Shown: positions 7,734-16,125 of the stretch, piece after piece
Numbering within the stretch: the stretch's first letter is position 1
Layout: each line of letters begins with the position of its first letter
NCBI RefSeq assembly: GCF_001693435.1
Contig: NZ_CM004509.1
Location: 124,001-188,000 of the forward strand
Direction: 5' to 3'
Length of the DNA: 64,000 bases
From: Gilliamella sp. wkB7
GTDB lineage: Bacteria > Pseudomonadota > Gammaproteobacteria > Enterobacterales > Orbaceae
The notes under the pieces: generated by a model
Seen by the model: only the letters and a program-made list of their open reading frames with translations
The model's database searches: none
Told to the model about the DNA's origin: nothing
Made by a program: the position numbers and the translations under genes

Positions 7734-7959
7734 TAATCTGTTCCTGATTTTGTAACGATTGCTGTTCTAAAGACTGTTTATTTTTTTCATTATTAGCAAT
7801 AATTTGATTATTTTTTATAATTATTTGCTGTAATTGACCTAATTTTTGAGCCAATTGACTAGCTTCATTTTGTGCTAATTGTTTAGCATGCAGTAAATCG
7901 CTAATAATAAAAAACAATAACATAAATGCAAAAGCAATAGTGACGTTGTTTTTGTTCAT
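7612..7959 (-). CDS. Rz-like inner-membrane spanin (LysB type)
   Basis: The product is 115 residues with one N-terminal membrane anchor (about residues 8-24) and then a long Gln/Asn/Lys-rich coiled coil (residues 25-85). The C-terminus has the conserved-looking LVPLPISGSLYNRAKNLRQ segment, close to the VPxxVxxxLR-A pattern of Rz proteins. It overlaps the endolysin stop by 4 bases and contains the start of the Rz1-like gene. Confidence 0.8.
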   Translation of the reverse strand: MNKNNVTIAFAFMLLFFIISDLLHAKQLAQNEASQLAQKLGQLQQIIIKNNQIIANNEKNKQSLEQQSLQNQEQINGQLKENYCANQLVPLPISGSLYNRAKNLRQSTNTSEFTH

Positions 7960-8396
7960 ATTAATCCTGGTAAATAAATAGTTTTTCCGTTTTGTTTAAC
8001 TGCAGTAAGTACACGACGGCGTTGGTTTATGTGACTAAATTCAATATGAACCCATTGATTATATTCTTGGATGATTTTGTCAAATTCAACGTCAGCCATA
8101 ATTAATCGTTGGCAAATTTGTTTTGGATTACCGTAAGCACAGTGGAAATCAACTGCTAACCCTTTGGTATGGGCGCTGGTTTGCGACCCTCCCACCTGAT
8201 TATTTAAAGCAGGGCAGCGGTATCCAGATGTGATGATGATTGGATGGGCTAAAACTTCTCTAACTGATTCTAATTTATTAGCTGTCAGATAAATATTTAC
8301 CATTAATTCATCTGGCACATGATTATCTATTTTTAGTCGAGTGGCTGTTGTTGAGCGAGTAAATTCTTCTAATGTGAAGTGTTCGGTTAATTTCAT
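7956..8396 (-). CDS. Phage endolysin, M15 peptidase
   Basis: The product is 146 residues of the peptidase M15_3 type. It starts HFTLEEFTRS, has the folding segment PIIITSGYRCPALNN near residue 50, the zinc ligands in SAHTKGLAVDFH near 75 and the second histidine in WVHIEF near 118. Members of this family cleave peptide bonds in the murein stem peptide, for example L-Ala-D-Glu or cross-links. There is no signal peptide, so release depends on the holins. It is the first gene of the lysis/tail run. Confidence 0.85.
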   Translation of the reverse strand: MKLTEHFTLEEFTRSTTATRLKIDNHVPDELMVNIYLTANKLESVREVLAHPIIITSGYRCPALNNQVGGSQTSAHTKGLAVDFHCAYGNPKQICQRLIMADVEFDKIIQEYNQWVHIEFSHINQRRRVLTAVKQNGKTIYLPGLI

Positions 8397-8447
8397 GACT
8401 TTTCATTTCCTTTGATATATTTAACTAATTTTTATTTCGAATTTAAA

Positions 8448-8576
8448 TTAAGCTGACTCCCGACCAACTACCTTGGCCATAGCTATGTCGCAGGTAAGTT
8501 CAGATTGCCAATTAAAACAGCTAAACACTAAAAAGACTAATGTTCCAGCAAAAGCCGAAAATAAACATTTAATCAA
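8448..8576 (-). CDS. Possible small membrane peptide upstream of the endolysin
   Basis: A 42-codon frame with a TTG start begins IKCLFSAFAGTLVFLVFSCF, one hydrophobic helix, followed by a short hydrophilic tail (QSELTCDIAMAKVVGRESA). The TTG immediately follows the stop (CATTAA-TTG) of a 9-residue leader frame starting at 8606. That leader has a good Shine-Dalgarno (AAAGGA), so coupling is possible. A lysis accessory or a Hok-like peptide are both conceivable. I do not recognise the family. Confidence 0.35.
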   Translation of the reverse strand: MIKCLFSAFAGTLVFLVFSCFNWQSELTCDIAMAKVVGRESA

Positions 8577-8619
8577 TTAATGTTGTAATGCGAAATTTGC
8601 TATCATTTTTTACTATCCT

Positions 8620-9085
8620 TTTTAATAAGCATATTCCAATCCTGATATCAGTTATCAAGAATCAAAGGATAAAAAAAGCAACTCCTTAACACTGTTTAAT
8701 TATACAGTTTTTCACTCTTTCCTCCTAATTTATAATGAAAAGTTAATTTTTAAAATTTGTTATTAATCAATTGATTAATAATTATTGTTGATAAGATTTT
8801 GTAGTGAGAGTTTAGACAATTAAAATCATGTATTTTGACTAAAAAAAATGAGTATTTGTCTGGTTTCAGATGTTAATTAAAAATTTAAGTATTAAAGTTT
8901 AATTTATATAAATAGTCATTGCTATAATGAATTATTGACAATAATTATTAGCAAATAATGAATAAATTTATGTTATTAGGATATAAAGAGAAGCTTTCAT
9001 TAAGTTTAGTTTTTTAGATTATATAGTGGATAGTTGATGATTATAGTTAAGTGGGCATGAACTATTTTCAACTATCCTAAAGTGA
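8620..9085. other. Non-coding gap where P2 has its capsid genes
   Basis: This is strongly AT-rich sequence with frequent stops on both strands and no credible coding frame. In P2-like phages the block Q-P-O-N-M-L (portal, terminase, scaffold, capsid, head completion) lies between the replication gene and gpX/lysis. Here only these bases and one 60-residue gene remain. I see no clear deletion junction. Confidence 0.6.
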
Positions 9086-9268
9086 TTATGGATTATTTGG
9101 GTTATCCGGATGTTTAGTGGCTATTTGCTCCTTTAATGGCTCAAGTAAATCCCGAAACCAAAACATTATTATGTCTTTATCCGGCTCCCGTAAATGAATA
9201 TGTTCAGTAATGATTCGTGAAAGTAGTTCTGCACGTTCTATTGTTTTTATTTTTTCCAATTCATTCAT
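9086..9268 (-). CDS. Small phage protein of unknown function
   Basis: The product is 60 residues, hydrophilic and helix-rich (MNELEKIKTIERAELLSRI, then MFWFRDLLEPLKEQ), with a Pro/Asn tail. There is a good Shine-Dalgarno (GAGGAG, about seven bases before the ATG). It lies downstream of gpA and would be transcribed with the early genes. I do not recognise the family. Confidence 0.6.
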   Translation of the reverse strand: MNELEKIKTIERAELLSRIITEHIHLREPDKDIIMFWFRDLLEPLKEQIATKHPDNPNNP

Positions 9269-9489
9269 TTCAATTTCTCCTCAAATGCTGTTTTTATATT
9301 TAGTACATAATAATTACTTTTTCGATCAAGTCACTTTAAAATGACTTAAAACAAAAGTAGTTAATAATTTCTAATATATTTAGTATATTTGTTTATTTTT
9401 TGCTAAAATATTTAGCATTTTTATATATTTTTAACTTAACATCTTACACTATTCACTAAGTAAAAAACACCAATAATGTCTTTTTTGCT
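9269..9489. other. Spacer with short repeated motifs after gpA
   Basis: It contains three near copies of ATATTTAG(T/C)A at about 9297, 9378 and 9407. It also has an inverted repeat AAGTCA-N8-TGACTT (about 9330-9350) and a palindrome TGCTAAAATATTTAGCA (about 9402-9418). They could be protein-binding repeats or weak terminators after gpA. No gene is seen. Confidence 0.45.
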
Positions 9490-11643
9490 TTAGTTAAATG
9501 TGGCATTGATATAGTTTTTAAGTGGTCTTTTTTTCTGTTTAATATAATGATTATTTACTATTAGATGAAGCCCATTTAGAGAATCAGTTAACATAAGATG
9601 CTGATGCGCATTTAGTCTGATACTTCGTCTTAAGTAGAGTTGATTCACATTTAAATCATTATCTGGTAAACCGATAATTTTCAGTTGTTGCTTAATAGTT
9701 TGTCTTTGTTGTTCAAAATTAACTGTGTGAGTACAGTTATTGACAGAACTCCAAGGCGTGCGTTCCGCCCGCAATAAAGATACATCATTAGTTTTTACGC
9801 CATTACTGATATTTTTGGGAACTAGCTTCCATTTAATTAATCGGGTGCAAATAAAAGATGCAAAACCATGAATCGGTGCATAGACCCCTTTAATTTTTTT
9901 GATAATTTCTTCATATTGATTAACTTTATCCTCATAAGCAAGTCGGACTTTAATATCCTTGCGTTTGACTAATGGTCCACCTTGATGAGTAGTATAAGCT
10001 GCCCAATCACCAATATCGGCCGATGCTAATACTGGATCGATAATATCATTGGCTACTTTTTTATTTTTTAAACGACGCAGTTCTCGCCATACACTGACGG
10101 GTGCCCCCCCTAATTGTTGAAATTGGCGAATCTTCCAGCGGCTGGCCCAAGCGGTTATCGCTTTAGATGATAGTTTTAAGTTTTCGCCTGTTTGCGTATC
10201 AATTTCGTTTTCTAGTGCATATCCATCAATATTTTTGGCAATATATTTGGCGATGTAGCCAGTTGCAGATCCTTTTTGTTTATCAATATTTTTAAATTCA
10301 AAACGATTGATGGCTGCACCTTTTTCCTCTCCATCTTCATCCATAGCATATATCCACATACTATAAAAAGCTTTTTTAATATCTTTTGGATGCATAAAGA
10401 TTAAAATATGCCAGTGAGGTGTACCATCATGATGAGGTTCGGCAACACGAAAACCAAAAAATTGAATATTTTCACGATTTAATTTAGCCCGAATTCGTGA
10501 CCAAATTTTGCATAAGTAGGCTTGTGTTTCTCGTGGAGTGTTACCTTGCCAGTTCTCAACAAAGCCGCCTTTAGCATGCACACTGTGATATTTAGCTGGG
10601 GCTGTCAAGGTTATAAAAGCACCTTGATAACCTAACTGATCTGCTAAATCTTCAAAGCCGCGCATTCGTGTCATAAGTTCTACACGTCTTATTGCTGGAT
10701 TAGCTACCGATTTATAAACTTGTAACTCCAATGGTATTTGTTCACCCGTTTCTGGATTTTCTATTGCCATCTTTTCAAGATATTTTTGATTGCGACGTTT
10801 TTGTTCTTGCCATTCCATTTGACAGCTACGACTAGCATAAGGAGATGCCTTTTTTTGTACTTGGCCTACGGCAATTGCAAAATGTTCATGTTCAAAATCT
10901 CTGCGAGTTTTTAATTTACGTTGCCACCATTCATGATTGGTTATTTTAGCTAATGCTTTAATACAATTATCATTAGTTAATTTGTGATTTTTAAAATCAT
11001 TAAAATAGGGGGGTATAATATTAATTCCATTTAATTCTTTTAAGACTGTTCGATAAAGTTTTTGCTCTAAACTATTGCTCTCAATATTATTATCTGTTAA
11101 ACAAAAGGCCTGATCGGCAAGACAGGTCTGGATGTGTTTATTTAGATAATTGACTATGTCAACACTTAATTTTACTAACTTTTTTGTACTCAATGTGGCT
11201 AATCGGGCAAATTCCTCGGAAAAATTAATCGATAAGGCACTGGGCGTGTCTACTTGATAACGTGCTTTGACTTGCGATATTCTTGCCTGAATATTGCCAC
11301 CTAAAGTTTGTCGTAAAAAACTATTGGCTTGTTTTCTTCCTTCAGCATGAAAAAGATTAATATATTTATCAGCAAAATAACCAGCTAAGAAATCAGGTAA
11401 ATCACTAAAAAATTGAGTACGGAATGGGTGGTCTTCTTGATCAACTTGCCACAATTTAATTTCATTATAGCTGATAGATTGTGGCATTTTTTTTTCATAA
11501 TCAAACTGGGCTATTGGCGTTCTTACTAATTTTTTATTAGGTAAATATTGCCCAATATTTTCATAGTAATCACGCAGAGCTAATAATAGTGAATGTTTAT
11601 TTTTAGCTGGAATAAAAGGTAAAGAGAAAGATTGACTGGTCAT
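9490..11643 (-). CDS. A: Replication endonuclease, P2 gpA type (HUH)
   Basis: The product is 717 residues (P2 gpA 761). The catalytic core is clear: a GAFITLTAPAKYHS segment near residue 340, the metal-binding histidines in PHHDGTPHWHIL (H410, H412), and the two-tyrosine motif GYIAKYIAKN with Y463 and Y467, equivalent to the active tyrosine pair in P2 gpA. The enzyme nicks the origin, joins covalently to the 5' end and starts rolling-circle replication. Its presence with the catalytic residues intact suggests the element can still replicate. The short zinc-finger gene lies 16 bases upstream. Confidence 0.93.
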   Translation of the reverse strand: MTSQSFSLPFIPAKNKHSLLLALRDYYENIGQYLPNKKLVRTPIAQFDYEKKMPQSISYNEIKLWQVDQEDHPFRTQFFSDLPDFLAGYFADKYINLFHAEGRKQANSFLRQTLGGNIQARISQVKARYQVDTPSALSINFSEEFARLATLSTKKLVKLSVDIVNYLNKHIQTCLADQAFCLTDNNIESNSLEQKLYRTVLKELNGINIIPPYFNDFKNHKLTNDNCIKALAKITNHEWWQRKLKTRRDFEHEHFAIAVGQVQKKASPYASRSCQMEWQEQKRRNQKYLEKMAIENPETGEQIPLELQVYKSVANPAIRRVELMTRMRGFEDLADQLGYQGAFITLTAPAKYHSVHAKGGFVENWQGNTPRETQAYLCKIWSRIRAKLNRENIQFFGFRVAEPHHDGTPHWHILIFMHPKDIKKAFYSMWIYAMDEDGEEKGAAINRFEFKNIDKQKGSATGYIAKYIAKNIDGYALENEIDTQTGENLKLSSKAITAWASRWKIRQFQQLGGAPVSVWRELRRLKNKKVANDIIDPVLASADIGDWAAYTTHQGGPLVKRKDIKVRLAYEDKVNQYEEIIKKIKGVYAPIHGFASFICTRLIKWKLVPKNISNGVKTNDVSLLRAERTPWSSVNNCTHTVNFEQQRQTIKQQLKIIGLPDNDLNVNQLYLRRSIRLNAHQHLMLTDSLNGLHLIVNNHYIKQKKRPLKNYINATFN

Positions 11644-11659
11644 AAATTCTCGGTAGCAA

Positions 11660-11866
11660 TTATCGTTTGGCTCGCAGTTCTTTTAGACTTTGACAATCGA
11701 TACAAAGTTGACAACCTTTTAACAATTGTCTACGTTTTTCAGGGATTGGCTCGCCACATTCGATACAATCCTTTGCTGATTCGCCGGTAAAAGTTTGACG
11801 ATTAGCAAGTAAATTATCGAGTTCAAGCTGAGCCAAATCATTTGCTTGGTCTATAATATCTCGCAT
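11660..11866 (-). CDS. DksA/TraR-type zinc-finger phage protein
   Basis: The product is 68 residues. It has the C4 zinc finger CIECGEPIPEKRR followed by CQLCIDCQ (residues about 35-60), the TraR/DksA pattern found in P2-like early operons (compare P2 orf82). Proteins of this family bind the secondary channel of RNA polymerase. The ATG overlaps the stop of the upstream gene (TAATG), indicating coupled translation. Confidence 0.85.
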   Translation of the reverse strand: MRDIIDQANDLAQLELDNLLANRQTFTGESAKDCIECGEPIPEKRRQLLKGCQLCIDCQSLKELRAKR

Positions 11867-12081
11867 TAGGCGTTAGTCTCATAACTTTGATAGCGAAGTT
11901 TTTCTGCTTCTTGATAAAGCAATTCATTTACTTCGCTAGCAGTTAAATTTTGATCTAAAATATGACCGCCTATTTGCATTAAGCGATTTATATAAAGATC
12001 ACAAAGTCGTTGTTCGGTTTTTTGTTTAACTTTTCCCGATATATCGTTTAATTTAGATTGAGTAATATTGCTTGAGTTCAT
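11866..12081 (-). CDS. Small early phage protein, unknown
   Basis: The product is 71 residues if it starts at the ATG at 12079-12081, which has AGGA eight bases upstream. A longer form of 80 residues from 12108 would overlap the previous stop but has no obvious ribosome-binding site. It is charged and helical (LNDISGKVKQKTEQRL, then a LYINRLMQIGGHIL amphipathic stretch). It sits between two co-transcribed early genes. I do not recognise the family. Confidence 0.6.
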   Translation of the reverse strand: MNSSNITQSKLNDISGKVKQKTEQRLCDLYINRLMQIGGHILDQNLTASEVNELLYQEAEKLRYQSYETNA

Positions 12082-12107
12082 ATGTTTTTTCCTCATTTTG
12101 ATATTCA

Positions 12108-12410
12108 TTATTGTTTGGTAAAATCTTGTGCTTCACAGTGAGCAAAAACATCCACAATAGCTTGTAAACGGCGAAGTCCTATCTCTAAGTTATCTACTTC
12201 ATTATCGTTAAGCTGATCAAAGTTTAAATTATGCTCTGAATACGACAATCTTGTGTTTAATGATGTTATGCCTGCGGCTGCTAATAACAGTCTTTTTTGT
12301 CCTGGCTTTAACCGATTAAAATTGCTGCGAACTAAGCTGCGATGTCCATGAATTAATTGATATAGATGTCTTATATGTTCAAGTTGACGAGATTGTTCAA
12401 TATTATTCAT
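12108..12410 (-). CDS. Early phage protein, unknown
   Basis: The product is 100 residues, with two basic or amphipathic helices (HIRHLYQLIHGHRSLVRSNF, then KPGQKRLLLAAAG) and an acidic middle (LNDNEVDNLEIG). It lies in the early operon between the Cox-like region and the gpA group, where P2 carries orf78-83 and B. No catalytic motif is visible. Confidence 0.6.
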   Translation of the reverse strand: MNNIEQSRQLEHIRHLYQLIHGHRSLVRSNFNRLKPGQKRLLLAAAGITSLNTRLSYSEHNLNFDQLNDNEVDNLEIGLRRLQAIVDVFAHCEAQDFTKQ

Positions 12411-12494
12411 CGCTCTTCCTTATATAAATGTAGTTTGAATCAAAAAAGAGCCATGTCTTTCGAAAGAGACAAAGGCTTTATCAAATGGTTTGAG

Positions 12495-12644
12495 TTAGTT
12501 TTGGCGATGATTAACTTGCTTTAATTTAATGGCTTTACCATTACTTTTTTCAATCCAACCATTTGGATTATGTTTATTGATTTGAATAAAAATAACTAAC
12601 GGTTGGGTAGTCGATTTTTGACTTAAATAGATAGCCTGGCTCAT
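12495..12644 (-). CDS. 49-residue early phage protein
   Basis: The frame starts at the ATG at 12642-12644, two bases past the Cox stop. GGAG lies seven bases before it, inside the end of the Cox gene (ATGGAGCAATAATATG). The peptide starts MSQAIYLSQKSTTQPLVIFI, has a GWIEKSNGKAIKLKQ segment and ends QVNHRQN. Spacing, ribosome-binding site and a coding-like composition support a real gene. I do not recognise the family. Confidence 0.6.
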   Translation of the reverse strand: MSQAIYLSQKSTTQPLVIFIQINKHNPNGWIEKSNGKAIKLKQVNHRQN

Positions 12645-12645
12645 A

Positions 12646-12885
12646 TTATTGCTCCATCAAATTTAGTTCAGGATTAAATGCTTTCGCCCCTTCAAGCGTA
12701 AGGGCGGTCATATTAATTAATGTTGTTGAGCGGTCATGTTTACCTGTGATTCTTTTTTTTCGCGTTGGTAGCAATCCTTCATGTACATATTTTTTAACAG
12801 TACGCGGGTTCATGCCTGAAACTCGTGCAAATTCATCAACAGTGACGTACGGAGCAGAAATAGTGATTGAAATTGTTGTCATCAT
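12646..12885 (-). CDS. cox: Cox-like excisionase / early regulator
   Basis: The product is 79 residues with a MerR-like winged helix: VTVDEFARVSGMNPRTVKKYVHEGLLPTRK (given as one match at residues 14-43). This is the pattern of the P2/186 Cox family. Cox blocks the repressor promoter and directs excision with the integrase. It is transcribed divergently from the repressor, as in P2, with the operator region between them. Confidence 0.8.
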   Translation of the reverse strand: MMTTISITISAPYVTVDEFARVSGMNPRTVKKYVHEGLLPTRKKRITGKHDRSTTLINMTALTLEGAKAFNPELNLMEQ

Positions 12886-13027
12886 AGTGCATTATTCCTA
12901 ACATAAATATGCTTATATGTAATTATGTGTATTTATATGTAAAATTAAACTAAATATAATTTATCATTAAGCTAAGCTTAATGTCAATTATATTTTTATT
13001 TTAAAATTAACTTAGGCTTAATTCAAA
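12886..13027. promoter_or_regulatory. Divergent lysogeny switch with operator-like palindromes
   Basis: A perfect 17-base palindrome ATTAAGCTAAGCTTAAT lies at 12966-12982. Two imperfect relatives lie at 13006-13022 (14 of 17 matches) and 12944-12960 (13 of 17). Centres are 22 and 40 bases apart, about two and four helical turns. The direct repeat TTATATGTAA at 12913-12922 and 12933-12942 is a candidate Cox box. The region lies between cox (-) and the repressor (+), where both early promoters must be. Confidence 0.65.
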
Positions 13028-13384
13028 ATGAGTATTAATTTTAATTCTGGTGGTGCCAAAGTATTGGACAGAATCATTGAGGCTTATGGGTTTAAATCCA
13101 AAGTCGAATACAGCAATTATTTAGGAACATCAGCAGCAAGTTTATCAATCCGTTATCGACGAGATCTCTTTCCTTCTGATCTTGTTGTCAAATGTATGGA
13201 TGAAACTGGTGCATCATTACAATGGTTAGCGACAGGTGAAGGACAATTTAAACCAGCTGAACAATCTAAAGAAGCGATTATTTCCGATGAAACTTTAGTT
13301 AAACTTGAACGGTTGGCAAGCTTAAAAGATAAGGGAGCCATTACTGAACAAGAATTTAGCGAATTAAAAGGACAATTGATTTAG
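13028..13384 (+). CDS. CI-type phage repressor, short form
   Basis: The product is 118 residues. Residues 1-70 match the phage CI repressor helix-turn-helix domain (VLDRIIEAYGFKSKVEYSNY then LGTSAASLSIRYRRDLFPSD and ASLQWLATGEG). The LexA-like protease domain is missing. Instead a short C-terminal SHOCT-like helix pair (LERLASLKDKGAITEQEF) is present, presumably for oligomerisation. Without the autoprotease domain, induction would not be by RecA-dependent self-cleavage. It lies just before int on the same strand, as in P2. Confidence 0.82.
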   Translation: MSINFNSGGAKVLDRIIEAYGFKSKVEYSNYLGTSAASLSIRYRRDLFPSDLVVKCMDETGASLQWLATGEGQFKPAEQSKEAIISDETLVKLERLASLKDKGAITEQEFSELKGQLI

Positions 13385-13408
13385 ATTAGCAAAGGACTAA
13401 TTGTAATT

Positions 13409-14410
13409 ATGTCAGTAAGAAAACAACCTAATGGAAAATGGTTATTTGAAAAATATCTCCCTGGCGGTCGTAGGATCCGTAAAAATTTTGCCACCAAAGG
13501 GGAGGCATTAGCATATGAAAATTATCTTGAAGAGCAAGCAAATCAAAAACCCTGGATTAATGAAAAAATTGATAAGCGTCGTTTATCTGAATTAATCCAA
13601 AGCTGGTATTCGCTGCACGGTCAAACCTTAAAAGATGGTCAAACTCGATTAAAAGCAATGCTTTTTGCCAGTGATTGTATGAACAATCCATTAGCAACAA
13701 ATTTCACTGCAAAACAATTTACTACTTATCGCCAAAAGCGGATTGATGGTGAGATATATCGAACTGATCGCATTAAAACGGTTGCTCCTAGAACGATGAA
13801 CCTTGAATTAACCTACTTTAAAGCGATGTTTAACGAATTAATTCGGTTAGGGGAGTGGCAGCATAAAAATCCTTTAGAACTCGTTCGTTCATTTAAAACT
13901 GATGAACAAGAGATGGCTTATTTATCCAAAGAACAAATTCAATCTTTACTCAATTCTTGTCAGCAAAGTAGTGCAACCGATTTACCCATTATTGTTAAAA
14001 TTTGTTTAGCAACTGGTGCCAGATGGAGTGAAGCTGAAAGCTTAAAAAGCGCTCAAGTCAAAGACGGAAAAATCACCTACATTAATACTAAAGGTAAACG
14101 TAACCGCACAATTCCAATTAGTGATGAGTTATTTCAACAAATTCCCAATAAAAATGGCCAGCTTTTTACTGGTTGTTATTCGGCCTTTCGCTCGGCATTA
14201 GATAGAACTGGTATTGAGCTACCTGATCGACAATTAACACATGTATTACGCCACACTTTTGCGAGCCACTTTATGATGAATGGTGGCAATATATTAGTCC
14301 TGCAAAAAATATTAGGTCACACCGATATTAAAATGACCATGCGCTACGCTCATTTTGCTCCCGATCACTTCGAAGATGCCGTGAGATTAAATCCGTTAGA
14401 ACATGATTAA
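13409..14410 (+). CDS. int: P2-like tyrosine recombinase / integrase
   Basis: The product is 333 residues (P2 Int 337). It has an N-terminal arm-binding domain (SVRKQPNGKWLFEKYLPGGR), a core-binding middle and a complete catalytic set: R205 (ATGARWSE), H278 and R281 (HVLRHTFASH), H304 (LGHTD) and Y313 (MRYAHF). It lies 24 bases after the repressor, with a Shine-Dalgarno AAAGGA. In P2 the attachment site lies just past int, so the right end of the element is expected soon after 14410. No att repeat can be defined because the other end is outside the window. Confidence 0.93.
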   Translation: MSVRKQPNGKWLFEKYLPGGRRIRKNFATKGEALAYENYLEEQANQKPWINEKIDKRRLSELIQSWYSLHGQTLKDGQTRLKAMLFASDCMNNPLATNFTAKQFTTYRQKRIDGEIYRTDRIKTVAPRTMNLELTYFKAMFNELIRLGEWQHKNPLELVRSFKTDEQEMAYLSKEQIQSLLNSCQQSSATDLPIIVKICLATGARWSEAESLKSAQVKDGKITYINTKGKRNRTIPISDELFQQIPNKNGQLFTGCYSAFRSALDRTGIELPDRQLTHVLRHTFASHFMMNGGNILVLQKILGHTDIKMTMRYAHFAPDHFEDAVRLNPLEHD

Positions 14411-15254
14411 TTAAATAGAAATTGAGTCATTTTATTTCAATAATAACAAACTAGATTAAATAAAAAATGGCGGTATATTGGCGATCGAAAATGATTTTAT
14501 AGTGCTTAATATGTTTTTATATGCATAATTAACTAATTGATTAATAACTAAGTTATTGATTTAAAACCTCTATCCAAAAAACTCATAATCGATTGCTGAT
14601 TTAAGGCTAAAATTAATTCCAAAGAAACTGTAGAACAAGGAATGGGAATTGGGGAACTATTACAGGAAGTTGATTTGGAAGGTTAGGTAATTAGTAATAT
14701 ATCGTCAAGATTCCAGCTTGTGCTCTTGTTGTTATTTTAATGGGTGGTATTAGAAGATCGTTGATTGGTTCAGTAGTCGCAGATAGCCTTAATAATGCAG
14801 TAGATTAAAACCATATTCCCTATGTAAAAAAATTATTTACATATCCTAATGTTGAACATGTTTTATTTGATTATATCACCACAAAGCGCTCATACCTTTC
14901 CATCTGTCTAATATATTTTTGATAGAAATGAGTCAATGAGTGCAATTGATAATTTAAAAAATCTTTTTGTAAATCAGTGTTAAAAAACAGGATAGGTTAG
15001 ATATTATAAACGTTAAATAGAACCCTTTTTTAGACTAAGTTACTTGATTTATCAAAAGCGATAATTTGTTACAAATAAAAGGAAGGGGAGTAAAAATACT
15101 TCTTTTCATATAATAATTCAATTAATAAAATCAATGCTATTTATAAGAAGATCCAACTTACTATTCTGATAATGAATATCTCTACTTTTATATTGATAAA
15201 GTTTTTTGTTAATATTATTGTATAAGAGTTAAGCATTTTTATTAGGAAATGATC
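14411..15254. other. Gap at the right end of the element; decayed sequence
   Basis: It is 844 bases long with no complete gene. A 36-codon open stretch around 14695-14807 (SLIGSVVADSLNNAVD at its end) looks coding-like but has no start, and it may be the tail of a lost gene. The attachment site of the P2-like element is expected near its left end. Confidence 0.45.
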
Positions 15255-15773
15255 ATGATAGAACCACTATCCAATATTATTTTAAAAGCGTTACCTCGCA
15301 ATAAAAAGGGCATAATAGGTGCGCAGGTTGAAGTCGATGGTGTTTGTTTTCATGACAAACTGGAAGTTTGTGATTTAAAAGCAGCTTATCTTTATAACAA
15401 TCGTTATCTTTTATTGTTTGTCATCGATATTGATATGGGACTTTATGACGAAGAGTTGTACATCTATTTGCTTGATTATCAGAGCAAAAAAATTGTTGAT
15501 CATGTTGTTATTGGTGGGCTGACTGGTTGGTTAACACCAAGTATTTTCAAGATTGGAGATATTGAAATCCTAAATGACGATTCCATAAGTTTTAAATTTA
15601 TGTCGCCAAACGGTAGTGATGGTTGGATAATTAAACTGTTCAGCAAGCCGATTAAAAGTTTGCCATGGGCTTTAAAATATTCGCCTTTAGTGACATGTCC
15701 AGTCTCGTTTAAGCGCTATTTTCAAATCTATCCTAATACATTAGTAAAAGAAAATTGTCTACAAGACAAATAA
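15255..15773 (+). CDS. Conserved-looking hypothetical protein, possible immunity protein
   Basis: The product is 172 residues, probably cytoplasmic and rich in beta strands (LYIYLLDYQSKKIVDHVVIG, GLTGWLTPSIF). I chose the ATG at 15255, because AGGA is seven bases before it; the ATG at 15249 is too close to that site. There are no signal peptide and no catalytic motif. Size, AT-rich composition and company (a DUF7716-like and an SMI1-like protein) suggest an orphan immunity protein of a polymorphic toxin system, but no family is recognised. Confidence 0.5.
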   Translation: MIEPLSNIILKALPRNKKGIIGAQVEVDGVCFHDKLEVCDLKAAYLYNNRYLLLFVIDIDMGLYDEELYIYLLDYQSKKIVDHVVIGGLTGWLTPSIFKIGDIEILNDDSISFKFMSPNGSDGWIIKLFSKPIKSLPWALKYSPLVTCPVSFKRYFQIYPNTLVKENCLQDK

Positions 15774-15801
15774 AATTATTTATAAATATTATGGAGTAAA
15801 A

Positions 15802-16125
15802 ATGGCTTTAATATCTATACAAGATGTATTGATTGATATTGAAAACATGCCAAATGATTGGTTTTATTTGCCTCCTGATTCAAAATCTTGGACACTTGAT
15901 ACAATGGGATTCTTTTGTGATGATGAGGATATTGACAAAAATTACCAAATTAATTTACCTAAGAAAGCTATTGAAGAAAATTGGATACCAACATTAGAGA
16001 AAGGGGATATTGAAAGTATTATTGATGTAGCTAAGAATCAATTAGACAAATTAACATTATATGATTTATTTAATTCTTTTGTTTTCTTTTTTGAAAATGA
16101 TGCTTTTTTACAATATGATGATTAA
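15802..16125 (+). CDS. DUF7716-like putative immunity protein
   Basis: The product is 107 residues and very acidic. It has a pattern I associate with the DUF7716 group found in toxin-immunity islands: LIDIENMPNDWFYLPPDSK, then FFCDDEDID, KKAIEENWIPTLEKGDIESI and a final NSFVFFFENDAFLQYD. It lies 28 bases after the previous gene with GGAG in the spacer, so the two may form a transcription unit. The immunity role is inferred from family and context. No toxin gene is seen nearby. Confidence 0.55.
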   Translation: MALISIQDVLIDIENMPNDWFYLPPDSKSWTLDTMGFFCDDEDIDKNYQINLPKKAIEENWIPTLEKGDIESIIDVAKNQLDKLTLYDLFNSFVFFFENDAFLQYDD

